64,000 nt of DNA from Aphanomyces cochlioides (GCA_019828595.1 JAHQRK010000026.1:62001-126000), one strand, 5' to 3'; positions 20,831 through 33,287 are shown, counted from the stretch's first letter. Program-made: numbers and translations. The notes: generated by a model not told the origin, from the letters alone.

Positions 20831-22690
20831 ATGGCGGACGCATTCTACAAAGACTCTGGTGACATGGACGCCTTCATTGAAAACATTTTGCTCACTCCCC
20901 AGTCCCAAGTGTACGAGCTCACAGTCAAGTTGGGCGAAGCCTACAAGGACTGGTCCGAAAAAGTCATCTGCGATCAATTTGTCAAGGAAAATCCTGGTTC
21001 GTTATGGGGCTCCAAATTTCCGAACATTTTGATCCACAAGAAGAACCCACAGACCATTGTGATCTCAAGTTACAACTTGTCTACGTGCGTGGAAATGGGA
21101 GGCACAACGTTTCGACTTGGTGGCAAAGATTTCCTGGTTCCCAAGTACTCGCGTTATGGCAACAACTACTATGTTACGTTCAACAAGGTCAGTCACCCTT
21201 CGATGGCCAAGGCGATTGTCAAGAAAATGGCTGCATTGACCAAGTCAGTGATAGCAGCATTCAACCCTACTGCTGGTCAGAACATCAAGTCGCCGCATTT
21301 GAGAGTCATTTTCAAGTCGCCTGCGCCTCCAGCAGTGTTGGTGCCAAAATCCGGCGACGCACTACGCGAAATCACCATTACGGATCCGTCGGGTCAGCCT
21401 TTTGTCGTCGTGTTTCAGCACAAGATCGCTGCTCTGAACAAGACATTGCCTCCGTCGATTGTTTCACGACGTGCAGAGGCCAAGGCTGAAAAAGCGAAGG
21501 CAAAAGCGGCCAAGGCAGCGGCAAAATCTCCTCCGTCAGGAGAAAAAGAACCTGAACATGATGGAGACGATCATGACCAAGACCCTGGAACAAATGCGGA
21601 AGGCGAGGCCGACTCAACTGAGGCATCTGGAGGTCGTCAAGATGAACAACCACAGCCAACAGCTCCTTCTCATGGCTCTGATGTCGATATGTCTGGTGAC
21701 AGCGATCCCCCTAACAACAATGGACAAGACAAACAACAAGAAGATGTGGAAATGTCTACCAACGAATCGCCCGCTCTTGCTCCACCAAGTGAGCAGCCCA
21801 AGAACTCGCTGGACCTTCAATTGGTAACGGGCTACCGGTCTGGACCAGCTCCAAAACGTACTTTGCCTTCGTCCCCACGTTTGGATCCCCTGCCGACATC
21901 CAACCGTTTTCATATCCTCGAAGAAGACGACGTGGAACTCTCGTTTGAAGACTTTGCAGTGCCTCGAATTGTATTGGAAGATTCAAGTGCGCCACGCCCG
22001 AAAAAGACCAAAGGCAAAGCGAAGAAACAACGACTTAACAAGTCTGCTGCAGCCCACCTCGAATTGGCGAAGAAGATCATTCGAGATAAGAAAGTCGAAG
22101 GCAGTATCACCGAATGTCAACGCATTTTGCGAGATGACCCTCAGCTCGTTGCACATGCTATGTACGCACAAGATGAAGACCTCAGTTTGTTTCAGTCACT
22201 TGTTGCAACCAAGACTATTGAGCGCAAGATGGCTTTGTTAAAAGCTCAAGGCAAGCCTCACAACTACAAACATCACGTCAACTTCATGGCTCAATACAAG
22301 ATTCACCCGTCAGAAATCTTGGAAGAATTGACCACGGACATACCAGAGATCAAGCGCATCCTCTTTGCACTTGCTACGATTGACTTATTCCTCTCAAATC
22401 GGGCCCCAGACCTCTACGCAAACTCGGAGGCACTGACTGTTCTATTGAACCAAGAAGCAACAAGATTGCCTGACACCAACTGCTTGACGGACTGGTCGCT
22501 GTTTGCTTTGATCGAAAACTTCAGCGACAATCTCGAGAAGTTCACTTTGCCGGCTCCCGTCTTGTCGGCCATCTCGATGCTCAAAAGCATCACCAACAAT
22601 TACCACATCGACGAGCTCTGCAGCAAAGCTCACCACTCCATGAACGCCGACGAAATTGATCCCCTCGATTTGGAGGACGATCAACTCTAA
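20831..22690 (+). CDS. LINE ORF1 protein
   Basis: 620 codons from ATG 20831; the frame is open upstream from a GTG at 20738, and no earlier ATG is in frame. An N-terminal half with mixed alpha/beta composition is followed by an Ala/Lys coiled stretch (about residues 215-240). An acidic, Gln/Pro-rich linker (about 240-360) and a basic KKTKGKAKKQR segment (about 420) precede a helical C-terminal domain. No CCHC knuckle is seen. ORF1 proteins of L1-like elements bind element RNA. It precedes ORF2 by 78 bp, and the pair is typical for a non-LTR retrotransposon. The frame is intact. Confidence 0.75.
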   Translation: MADAFYKDSGDMDAFIENILLTPQSQVYELTVKLGEAYKDWSEKVICDQFVKENPGSLWGSKFPNILIHKKNPQTIVISSYNLSTCVEMGGTTFRLGGKDFLVPKYSRYGNNYYVTFNKVSHPSMAKAIVKKMAALTKSVIAAFNPTAGQNIKSPHLRVIFKSPAPPAVLVPKSGDALREITITDPSGQPFVVVFQHKIAALNKTLPPSIVSRRAEAKAEKAKAKAAKAAAKSPPSGEKEPEHDGDDHDQDPGTNAEGEADSTEASGGRQDEQPQPTAPSHGSDVDMSGDSDPPNNNGQDKQQEDVEMSTNESPALAPPSEQPKNSLDLQLVTGYRSGPAPKRTLPSSPRLDPLPTSNRFHILEEDDVELSFEDFAVPRIVLEDSSAPRPKKTKGKAKKQRLNKSAAAHLELAKKIIRDKKVEGSITECQRILRDDPQLVAHAMYAQDEDLSLFQSLVATKTIERKMALLKAQGKPHNYKHHVNFMAQYKIHPSEILEELTTDIPEIKRILFALATIDLFLSNRAPDLYANSEALTVLLNQEATRLPDTNCLTDWSLFALIENFSDNLEKFTLPAPVLSAISMLKSITNNYHIDELCSKAHHSMNADEIDPLDLEDDQL

Positions 22691-22768
22691 GGCTTCTATC
22701 CCCTGCTTCAATCCATTTCAACCTCCCCTCTGACCCCTCCATTCTACTCATTTTCATCTGTACTCGTG

Positions 22769-25700
22769 ATGAGTGACAACAACTTCTCCGATGTCCCAAC
22801 TGAACTCGTGGACTGGGACCCACAAATCATCTCCCTCAACACCAATGGCTTCTCCAACAGTCATCGGTACATCCTCGACAAACTATCAAGTGTTCACGAC
22901 GTTTCCTTTATCCAAGAAACCCGTTTCCGCACGCCAAGTCTCCACGACCGTGTTGCGTTCCATTGGCAACGCATCACAAACCACGAAGGCTCTTTGTTCT
23001 TTGAAGAGACTATTTACCCTGAAGTATCCACGTCGCCAGCCACTGGAGGTCTGGCTACGTTGATACATCCTCACTCTCCTTTGAAGAACGCCACTCAAGT
23101 CCCTCATGGCAACCCAGTGCTTCGTGGTCGTTATCTACAAGTGCGATGTACTCTGGGCCCACTGACAGTCGTTCTCCACAATATCTATGCGCCGGCAGCC
23201 TTCCAAGAACGAGCAAGTTACTTCGAAGAATTGCCACGCGACTTTCCTCCACATGCGCTCCACATTGTTGGAGGAGATTTCAACTGCACTCTCAACAAAG
23301 ATTTGGATTCGTTGAGACCCAGTACCTCCACCATGGCCGGCACCCTTCAACTGGAACAATGGATGCACAGTTTGTCTCTGGTGGATCTGTTTCGCCGTCA
23401 AAACCCCGTGGCACGAGCCTTCACAAGTCCCACACTCACCAACCGACTCGACTACATCTTTTGTTCGTCCACCTTGGCGGGTCTTCGTCATTGGAAGGAC
23501 GCACATGCCACACGTTCCACAGACTGACCACGTGGCTTGTCGTATCATCACAAAGCGTCAAACATTGCGCCATGGCTCTGGATCATGGAAAGCTTCAACT
23601 TGGCTACTTCGTCTACCACGAGCGGCCGAGATTGTTCATGGATGTCTGGATCGATTTTTGGACAAGTCTCCAACATTCCACAATATCTCCAAGGCCTACG
23701 ACATGCTGGTCAATGATATCCGCTCCCAACTCAAAGAATTCCATTCTCAACGATTGGAGAAACAACGTCTGCCGTTGAATAAGTTAGCTGTCGAGATCGC
23801 TTCGCTTTTGCAAGTCCCCAACATGCGTCAAGATGCAGTGCTGGTGGATCGAGTGCGAGACCTTCAAACGCAAATTCACGAGCTGCAAGATCGAGACAAG
23901 CAGTTTCGTCAAGACCAGGCGTTCCAACTTCACTTGTACAAAGCAGAGCGCTCGTCCAAGTTCCACTTCATGTCCCCTGTCCCTACCCCCTTGAAGAAGA
24001 CAGTCTTCAAAGAGTTGGTGGATGTCAATGGAAATGTTGTCTCCAATCAACAAGGCATGTCTGACGTCCTGGTCGACTACTACAAGGACTTGTTTGCAGC
24101 TCCCGAGGTGCAGCGATCTGGAGACGAAGTGTCGTCATTTCTGACCCCATTGACTCGACACAAGCAACTGCCAGAGCAAGCCCAGAAAGAGCTGTCGGCT
24201 CCCTTGCGCGCCAACGAGTTCTATCATGCTATTCGACACAGCAGTTCGAACTCAGCGCCAGGTCCCAACGCTCTGCCATTCGAAGTCCTCAAACTTGCAC
24301 CTCACAAGTGGTCGTTGGTATTGGAGCTGCTATTCACACACCAGCTCCATTCTCACCCTCGCTTGACTCCCATGCAACTTGTCAGTACGCTGGTGTTGCT
24401 GCACAAGAAAGGCCCCAAGTCACAAGCCAAGAACTATCGGCCCATTAGCCTACTCAACACGGATGTGAAAATCCTGACGAGTATTCTGGCTTATCGACTC
24501 CAGCGCCACATTCGACACATCATCCACCCGGACCAGCAAGGCTTTATCCGTCGAAGCAATATCCAAACCAATATTGCACGACTGGATGACATGCTGCACC
24601 ACATCAAACTACACAGTCCGTCCTCGATGGTGGCACTGCTTGACTTTGAGAAAGCTTTTGATCGCGTGGACCACGCGTACTTGCTCCGCGTCCTCCGTCA
24701 CTATGGCTTTCCCGAAACCTTTGTTGCCATGGTTCGCGTACTGTACTCGGGCCGCAAGTCTCGCATCTTGGTGAACGGCTTCTTGTCCAAGCAAGTTCAC
24801 ATCTCACGCGGTGTGTTGCAAGGTGATCCACTGTCGCCACTACTGTTTGTGATCGCTTTGGAACCGATGTGCCAACTCCTACGGCAACACTCCAACTATG
24901 GCATCAAGTGTGGGGATCGCTACCACACTGGGAGTTACTTTGCCGACGACTCGCAACTCTATGCGGCAAATGAGACGTGCCTCCACCGGCAGCTTGCATT
25001 GGTTCAAACCTTTTGCGACAAGTCTGGTTTCCGACTCAACGTAGACAAGACCCAAATTCTGACCTACAGCCAGTTGAATGGGAACCTTGCCTCACTACAA
25101 GTTACTTCCGACAGTCCCGTGAAGGCTCTTGGTATCTTGGTTGCGCCCAATCTTTCTCCATTGGCACGTTTCAATTACGTGTTTGAGAAGTTTGTGGCTC
25201 GCTTGTCTTTGTGGCTCTACAAGGCTCGAACCATGGCCGGAAAAGTCACTATCCTGCACAGCATATGTCTGCCTGTGTTATGGTACCAACTGGCTTTTGT
25301 CCCTGCCGACAAAGACCTGGCCAAAAAGATCGACAAGGCCATGCTTCAATTTATGCATGGTGAAGAAATCAACCCATCCTCCTCTGTCCATGGCCTCCGT
25401 TTGATCAAAAAGGAGATCCTATTCATGCCGAAGAAGTCCGGTGGCTTAGGCCTGCACCATGCACTTGCTTTATGGCAACAACACAACCGCTCTGTCATGA
25501 TCAGATGCATTCAAGCCATCACCACCCCACCCCACAAGTCTGCCATGTCCGCCTGGATTACGCCGGGCTATACTCTCCTCGAGAAGGCTTTTCATCCATG
25601 GGGTTCCCCCCGAGATCTCCTCTTGGCAAATGGCTCTTCTGCATTCATCAGACAACTGTACAAGAATCCCAATATCACTCCAATGTGGAAAGCCTTATTG

Positions 25701-26822
25701 AGTAGCTGGTTTGAATCCCGCTGGACTCCGTACGGCTGTCCAAATCACATCTCATCTTTGGATGTTCCCCTTTGGCACAACTCGTATCTGCCTGGACTCG
25801 AAGACCTATACGATCAGTGCTCTACATCGACGCAAGACCAAGCCAATGTATTGGCTTCGCTTCACATCACGAAGTTGTCGCATTTGTTGACTCCGTGTCA
25901 GCGAGTTTGGCCAGCTTCGATCCTGTTCGACAAAATCAACCGTGCCTGCCGCCAAGCCAATTTTGTCCCTCCAACGAAACAATGGATCTCAATCTTGGTG
26001 ACCAAGTTATCACGATTGTTTAAGATTGTTTCTGAAGAGGATGCTCCCGTGTTCCACTTGCCGACGCCAAGCTCTGAATGGATGGAATGGCACTGGATAA
26101 TTCACCCTGACTCGAGTCCGATCTTGTTGGCGCTTGCGACTTCGAAATCGGCTAAGATCAGAGCTTCTCCAGCTGCCAGCTCGTCCATTCTTCCTACCAA
26201 GCATCTCAACCTGCCATCCAACTTTTACGAAGACCCCAAGCGCCTTACCCAACTTGCCGCCTTCCTCCAACCCGACCACATTCTCCCTCGATATGGAGAG
26301 TTCATTTTCAAGACCCTTCTCCGCGCCAACGCCATGCAATATCTGTTTCAGTACCAAGACCCCAAGCCGACGTGTGTCTTCTGTCGTGTCAATGAGACGT
26401 ACGAGCATTTCCTGTTCTCTTGTGGATATGGTCAATCTGTTTGGTATTTCTTCAAGACAATCCAGCGACTGCTCGAGTGTTCCTTTCCGTCCACGTGTCT
26501 GGAAATGTTCTACGAGACGCCCAAGCCGTCCGATGGATACTACATCCGTGGCTATCTGAAGATCTGGCCGATTGTCCGAGCCTGCGTGTATTATCAAATA
26601 TGGCTCCAACGTGCCGATCGCACCTTTCGACCCGACCTCACAGCGAAGAGTCCGATGGAAGTTGCCATTCATGCTGCCTCTTTGATCAAGCTACATCTAC
26701 AACAGCTCCTGGTTGATCTCCCTCTCAAGAAGGGATACACCAAGGTATTCAATGTGCTCAAGCATCTATCTTCGGACCACTGGTTACGTCAACACATCAT
26801 TCCTAACAGCGTCGTTTCATGA
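22769..26822 (+). pseudogene. LINE ORF2 (endonuclease and reverse transcriptase), one frameshift
   Basis: From ATG 22769 the first 250 residues form an APE-type endonuclease: QIISLNTNGF, FIQETRF, HNIYAP, GGDFNCTLNKDLDS and NRLDYIF. A one-base shift near 23510 moves the frame; the last endonuclease motif (TDHVACRI) lies in the second frame, which runs to 26822. The reverse transcriptase has NYRPISLLNTDVK, ALLDFEKAFDRVDH, GVLQGDPLSPLLF and the catalytic YFADDSQLY. A C-terminal CVFCRVNETYEHFLFSC knuckle is typical of these proteins. Apart from the shift the gene is complete. The 3' UTR and tail are not clearly defined. Confidence 0.9.
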
Positions 26823-27160
26823 GAGAGCTGACGGCTCACTCACTTCATCTCCTGTTCAATGACCACTTTGCCATATTCTGTTTTCCAAGTTCTATTTATA
26901 CAGTACGAGGCAAATTAGTAAGTCATTAGGGCCTTTGCTCAAAAATAAGGTTAATACAACTCATTTAACCGTCATTTCTGTCTCTTTTTGTAATAAAATC
27001 CTCTTTTCTTTCTAAAATAAAGTCAATTTCGTCATCAGTGTACAATCGCGTATATTAAATTTAATTATACGCTAAATAATAATGACCGTCATTAATCACT
27101 CTTGAGTGAATAATATTGGTACTTGTGAGATTTGAACGCAGGCAGATTTACCTCTTGAAA
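26823..27160. other. LINE 3' flank and AT-rich spacer
   Basis: No poly-A tail or target duplication for the LINE is evident. A palindrome GCGTATATTAAATTTAATTATACGC-like (about 27050-27075) is present. No coding signal was found. Confidence 0.35.
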
Positions 27161-28860
27161 TTTGATTTTTGTTGTATCAGTTGATACAGGTAAAAGTTGG
27201 CATCTTGACACGTCGCATGTGCTGTCGATCGTGGTCTTCATGTCGTGTAACAACATGGATGGTCTTGGGTGATGTGGACATGGGACAGACTTGTCTTGTC
27301 TTCGACGTCAGATGGGTGCGGAGTAATCTTGGACTGGCTTCAGAACGTCCACATGTTGTCTTTGACTAATCTTGTACGGGGCCATGGGCACCAGATGATG
27401 TGTGAACTAATCTTCCACTGGATTTTTCTTGTCGCAGCGTGACATCGTCGTTGATTGTTGGCTTGTCACCGTCGATTGTGCAGTCGTCATGGGTGCCTTG
27501 ATGTCGCATGTTGTTGAGTCGACGATCGTATCTTGGTCTTTGTATGGTCTTGGTTGAGAAGTTTCACTGGATTTTTTCTTGTCGGACTTGAAAATTTTGA
27601 GTGGCAGAGAACTTCCTTGGGGATTTGAAGTTTGGTTTGGAGTCATTTTTCGATTTCCTCGCTGCCGTGCTGCTGTCCCTCTGTTGTCGTGCCGTGGCTG
27701 CCGTTGTTGTCCGTGTCTGCTGTGGCCTTGCGTGGCTGTGCTGTCTTCGTTGCCGCTTGCTGTGTCGTGTCTGCGTGCTGTGCTGTGTCTGCGTCCTGCT
27801 GCGTTTGTCGTCGTTCCCGCTGCGAGCTGTCGCCGTTGTCGCTGTGGTGCCGTGATGCTTCTGTCGTTGCTGCTGCTGCTGTGTTGTCGTGCCCTTGCCG
27901 CTGCTTTGTCGTCGTGCCGCTGCCGGATGTTGCCGCGATTGTTGTCCGAGGGTGCGAAACGCGTTGGGTGCGCTGCGACACGCGTTGGTTGAAGAAGGCG
28001 ATTGGCTCAAGGAAGGCGTTCAAGCAAGGCGTTCAAGACCCAAGAGCGGCTGGAGCGAAACGCGAGGAGTCAAATCTCCGTTCCTTCGATGGTGTCGGGA
28101 CGCGGGGCCTCACAAGTCTTTCGACTCGCGTTTTGATTCGGCTTGCTCTTGGTGAAGACGGCGTCCAAGGCGTTCAAGGAAGAAAGCGCGAAGACTTTGA
28201 CAGCCTTGGCTTGTTGAGACGGACCGTTCCGCGAAGGTGCATTGTTGGCTGACCCCCTTCATGCACTGACGCGGGGCGAAGGACCTGGTCAGTCCGTGTC
28301 CGTGGATATGAGTCGAGTGCTTTGGGTTTGTCTCTTGGTTGTCCCTTTTGTGGCACTTGTGCCTTTGATGTGGCCTTTGGCCTTTCGATCTGGGTGTCCC
28401 TTTTTCCTGATTTCCTGAACTCCTTTGATGGAGCCCCCGGGGGTAGCGTCCAAGCGAAGACTTCTTCGAAAAAGGCGGTTGGGCTCTTGTTGCTTTGATG
28501 ACTTGTTTGCGTAGGTTGGCGAGCGATCGAGTGATTTTTTTTTGCGTTGCGTTTGTTGGCCATGGCGGCGAATTTTGGCGTTGCGTTTGTTGGCACTGTT
28601 GGCGTTGAAGAAAAGCGTGAAGAAACGTGGAAGTCAGCCCACGAGCGCAGCTACGGGCGGTTTTTTGCTTGACTTTGCCGCCGTTGGCACTTGGATTTCG
28701 CGAAGGTCGCTTGAAATCTCCAAGTCGCCGCAAAAAAGCTCGCTGATTTTATGCGAAGCGCTGCCCAAAACTTTAATTCCGTAATTCACACTTGAATTGC
28801 CGATGTTTCTTGTTTTTTGTAGTTGACTTTCAAACTTGGCCGCATTTGACTTCAAAATTT
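27161..28860. repeat. G+T-skewed low-complexity tract
   Basis: About 1.7 kb in which the plus strand is strongly enriched in G and T. It holds degenerate GCTGTCGTTGY units (27660-27950) and many CTTG/TTTG words afterwards. Overlapping open frames on both strands translate to Cys/Leu/Val-rich or Gln/Thr/Arg-rich low complexity. I read these as by-products of the skew rather than genes. Confidence 0.6.
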
Positions 28861-29061
28861 GGAGTCACTTTCAAGTAAGTTGTCAAAAAGTCATACATGT
28901 TTCTAACTTGTCTTGTAGATGACTTGTCCAGGACAGTACTCAACATCAAGTCAACTTGAAGATGGCTGGATGTTTGTCCAAGAATCTCCGGTACGAACTG
29001 CGTTGGCTCAGCAAACCAAGAGTTCAATTTCGTCATCATTTCACAGCTCAGTGGTTTGTCG

Positions 29062-29454
29062 CCGTGCTCGTAGCCGAAAGGGGGGAAATTGGCTCAGTGG
29101 TAGAGCACACGCTTCGTAAGCGAGAGGTCACCGGTTCGATCCCGGGCTAGGACGAGGGATTTGCAACCCCTCCACCCCCCCTGTCCGAAAGCACGGTATT
29201 TAATGGGATGTATGTGATCGGGAAACTTAAGTGCGCCTCGAACATACAAGAGAAGGATTGTCCGGAAGCGGTTACCGGAATGAAAGTGTCAGTTTAATGT
29301 GGCCGTTCTGTAAAAACGTGTCGAATCGCTGTACTACCGAAAAGGTAGAACTATCAAGACAAAGCCGTTAGACCTGGTCCAGCTGAGTTAAAGTAGTTCA
29401 TATCCACTATAACCTAGGTAATATACTCAATAAACCGTGCTCGTAGCCGAAAGG
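29062..29454 (+). mobile_element. tRNA-headed SINE-like insertion with 20-bp target duplication
   Basis: CCGTGCTCGTAGCCGAAAGG occurs at 29062-29081 and 29435-29454, flanking a 353-bp insert (29082-29434). The insert starts with a tRNA-like head: A box GGCTCAGTGGTAGAGC, anticodon loop TTCGTAA (CGT, threonine) and B box GGTTCGATCCC. The body is unrelated to tRNA and the end is CAATAAA. A long duplication, a tRNA head and no coding frame fit LINE-mobilised SINEs. The acceptor stem no longer pairs, so the head is a promoter relic rather than a tRNA gene. The interrupted target itself resembles tRNA 3' sequence (GGGTTCAAATCC at 29459). Confidence 0.75.
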
Positions 29455-29511
29455 TCCAGGGTTCAAATCCACTCGTGCGCCTTAACAATTTATACATTTT
29501 TTTCGTTATCG

Positions 29512-32500
29512 CTAAACCAAAACGAGTGACTTCTTGGCGCTGCTAGTCTTGGGTTCTTTCTCGCTCTGCTTCTTCATTTTGTAGAGTTCGTTGCCTCTGT
29601 CCATCTTGCCGTCTTTCTTAAAAAGGCCTTTTGGTTGATAGAACGAGTGAAACTTGTCCCAACATGACCACTGAGCATGAGGACAGAGATGAGCTGGTAC
29701 AGCTTGCTCGCTCTGCAGATATGCTTTTGTGCATAAGTAGACTTGATGTACGTCACACCACTGCGTTTTGATGAGTTCTTTGCTTCGCTCATAGTAGCAA
29801 ACAACACAATAACGGCGCATTCGCTGGGTGTACGTCACTTCCGCTTGCTTGTCCGTCGCATGGCAAGTGTTATTGAGATTTGGCGGCTGCCGAAGAGAAG
29901 CGTCGCGCTGTAAAGCAGCGGCTTTTTCTTCGGCTGCCGCCTTCTTCAGAGCCTTTGCTGACTGGGTCATGGGTACACTCGAGTACTCCATTGGTACTTG
30001 TGTCTCGGAAAACCTTCAAGTGTGAAAAGCAAAGTAGCATAGAGATAACTTACAATGTCCAATCCGTTTCGAACAGCATTTGGTTCGCCAGCTTTGTTTG
30101 GAAATGCAGGTGCGAGTCGATTGACGGTTCGCAGATCGTGTACAGAACGTACAAGTTAGTGATAGCAATGTCTATCAGAGCGAACCCGAGTTTCTTGTAC
30201 CATTGCTTGAAGCTTGCTCCTGATGCGATAGAGAATCGTTCGCGTAGTTGATCATGGCGGTCAACATCTTGCATGTACTTGTTGTACAGACCGACGAGTG
30301 AGAGGCATTCTTGTTGGATAGTTTGACTAGTAAAGATAACATGTAATAGCAGCGTGTAAAGTCATACCTTCCAACTCGGCGATGGACAAATGACTTTGTT
30401 GTTGCATCCGCAGTCGAGAGCATGTTCACGACTGTGCCATCGAGCCAGGAAACTGCAATAATGCCCAGAGATGTAGCGACCGGCACTAAACTTGACCCAC
30501 GCATGACCGACTTTATCTGTTTCTTGTCGAACATGCCGAACCGTGGATTGTGCGCTCGGTTGCTTCGTACTGTTCCTCGGCAATACAACCCCATCTTCAG
30601 CAGCGTCAGACATAACTGCACCGAAGAATACCAGTTGTCCAGATTGATCACTCGGTGCGAGCCTAGAACAGATTTATAACAGAATAACACGATATGAACT
30701 TACCCTCCCATTGTTTTGTGATGTCGATGACATGTTGCCGCAGTGCACTTGGCTTGACTTCATCGCGAGGTTTTGCTGTGTCGTCGTCTGGAGCTGGCTC
30801 ACTGTCATCATCGGCTTCGTCGTCGGCTTCCATGTCGAAATTGCCTGCCGCCTTCGAGTGGATCTTGAAGGCAAAAACGTACCAAGTAGTTGCGCATGCT
30901 GCAGTGTAAATACGAAAATGATACTTGCCCAGAGGTTTCTTGGGATTGTAGACGATGAGCGCACGCGCATAACTTGACCGACACGGAATGCACGCCCCAT
31001 CGACACTGATTTCTCGTCCTGCCACGACGAAATTCTTGAATGATGCCTTCAACAGGTTGATGAGTGGTCGGATACGCCAAAGAGGGTCCGCGGGCTCGAC
31101 AACGTCGTTAAATGTGATGCACGCTCGCAGTTGCTTGAATCTGTCTATCGCCATGACGCGGCCAAAGTTCTCGGTAGGCACCATAAGGAACGACATGCTT
31201 GGTTTGGACCAATACAGACTGTACTCGCCGCCTTGTACGACACTCATCATGATCAGTAAGCCAATAAGCTTCATCACTTCAACCAGCTCGAAACTTTTCT
31301 TGAACTCTCGGCCGCCAACGTATCCTTTAGGATGAGCGGCTTGCAGCGCTAATGCCTTGGCGTTCGTCCGCAACGTCACGGTCTTCCAAAATTCCAGCGG
31401 CATAAAGGCTAGGAAACCCTTCACGGGGTCTTTGAATAGATCCTTGAACTCGTCGGAAATGCGCAACTCGCCCACGGGCGTGTCATCCTTGTTGTCTTCA
31501 TGTTCGTATAGATGTGTAGGCCCAGCGTAGTGTCCACCGCAAATCCACTCAACGTCTTCAAGTCCTTCAATGTCTTCTGTCGTGTCGTAGTTCCCGTGCT
31601 TCTTCCAACCACGTTCCACGTATTCAGACCATTCGTCGTCGCTGCCGTCGTCAACGGGCCCTTACACATTAGGCAGCATGTCGTTCTTGGCCTCTTCATC
31701 GTCCTTGTTCTCTTCGTCGAATGAACTGTCGGTTAGGAACTTCATGTTCCACTCGGTCATCTCGTGCAACTCGTCTTCGGGGGGTACAAATGACGAAATC
31801 TGAAGGTAACTTCGTCCGGCGTTCATGCGTTGGTTCGCCTTCAAAGTCGCAAACTGTTCCACCCCTACAATTTAGTGAGTAAGATAAATGTGATAATAAA
31901 GTACCTTTGTAAAAGAGGCGTGCAGTAATCCAATGTTCCTCGCGCTGGAAACGCGTGTGATTCCAAGTGATCTTGTACAATGCAACCATCGTCTTGGCAG
32001 TCGCTTTCGATTTCTTGCCCGGCGTGTCGAATTCTGGATCGTTCTCGCTGCCAAGGACATAGCGCACTTCGGTGACCACACCACTAAGCATGAAGTCTTG
32101 GCAATCTGCGTAGAAATCAAGCAACTTCTTGTCGTTCTTGTGGATCTGAGCCTCTCGTAGCGGCTTAAACGATACGTAGCGATACATGGTCTCGGATCGG
32201 ATTGACTTGTGATCGGGTGTAAATATAGCTGTCGCTTCGGATGCCTCATCTGCCGCTGGTAGTTGGCTGTCCATTGATGTTGACTTCGACGGACGACCAC
32301 GCTTTACCGGTGTTGATACACCTTGTACATCTTGCACTTTCGCCTTGTTCTTCGATCCCTTAGGACGACATCGCTTTCTTGCCGGTGGCGGCACAACTTC
32401 GGGAACTCGTATGTCTCTGGCTTGGTAACATTGAGCACTACACACTTCTTGTCTTCTTCCGCTTCAGACCACCCGCGTTTTGTGCCTTCTTCAATGATAC

Positions 32501-32585
32501 ACATATGATGGAACTTGGACAAACACATGCAGCACTGGCGTAGGTTGGAACCTTCTTCTTCGCCGCACACACAACACTTCTCCAT
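29512..32585 (-). pseudogene. piggyBac-like (PGBD) transposase with N-terminal PHD-like finger, five exons
   Basis: From ATG 32585 the start is a Cys/His finger (CCVCGEEEG, CCMC, HHMC) whose last Cys pair (CSAQC) lies after a one-base shift near 32438. AT-hook-like KRGRPSK follows. Exons join across introns near 31866-31904, 30662-30703, 30320-30364 and 30012-30054, each about 40 nt. The DDE_Tnp_1_7 core carries the three Asp motifs: SVDGACIPCRSSYA, INLDNWYSS and SWLDGTVVNML. A Cys-rich C-terminal domain (CVVCYYERSK...CDVHQVYLC) ends the protein. An in-frame TAA near 31665 interrupts exon 2. Such transposases excise precisely at TTAA. I did not locate TTAA-flanked ends. Confidence 0.85.
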
Positions 32586-33059
32586 GACAAAGCAAATTGC
32601 AAAATGACCGTCGTTGCAAGTACCGACCAATTGGGTACAAGGCAGTTTAAACACCAACCAATCGAAATGTTTCTTCATCGGCGGCGGTAGACACATGAGC
32701 CCCTTGAATCGCACGGCGGCGGCGGCGGTAGGCGTAGCGTTGAGTCAGATCGGCTTGAGTACTTGGAATCGCTGCGGCGGCTGCGGCGGCGGTGCAGAAA
32801 TCACAGCGCAGGTTCAAGGCACTTGAGCAAGACGGTGCAAATGGGAAAGTGAGAGAAGTCTCTCTTACCAGTTCAAAATTTCAAATTCGACCAATCAACG
32901 GCGAGGGAGACTGTAGTTCAAGAGGACTATTTAAGGTAATAACAAACAAATTTCATTGGTTAAAAGACTTGAATCAACCGTCTGTTCAGATACTGTAGAT
33001 TGGGTAATAAAATACATTTCTGGGAACCAAAAATATTCATCTTTTTTCTGATTGGCGCC
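32586..33059. other. No gene recognised; short GGC-rich stretch
   Basis: Upstream region of the piggyBac gene with GCGGCGGC runs near 32715-32800. No promoter motif is clear enough to call. Confidence 0.3.
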
Positions 33060-33245
33060 TGCGACCCTGCGAATCGCAGAAACCTACCCTAATTGAAGCA
33101 AACATAATGACTTTTGGCATTTTTTATTTTATTATTTCGCCTGCCACCCTGCGAATCGCAGGTTGGCAAAGTCAAGTATACTTAAGAATAAACTTGATTA
33201 AAGTATGGAACTTTCCCCACACGAACGGGTTGATTAAAATACAAT
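33060..33245 (-). repeat. Harbinger-type subterminal repeats, two hairpin copies
   Basis: The palindrome CCTGCGAATCGCAG appears at about 33071 and 33152, each preceded by CGCCTGC(G/C)AC. CCACACGAACGGGTTGATTAA lies near 33220. The same two motifs lie next to the Harbinger transposase at 8930-8976. Confidence 0.5.
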
Positions 33246-33287
33246 GAAAAAATATAATATTTAATTAAATGCCCAATTTTAATTATG

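Noticed and set aside
20146..26672. Many open frames of 60-220 codons overlapping the LINE
   Set aside because: They are out-of-frame or antisense shadows of ORF1 and ORF2, whose motifs are unambiguous. Only the frame at 19868-20653 extends beyond the LINE genes.
27564..28252. Long overlapping frames on both strands (Gln/Thr/Arg-rich on minus, Cys/Val/Leu-rich on plus)
   Set aside because: All are low complexity and follow the G+T skew of the tract. None has a domain, and three frames are open at once.
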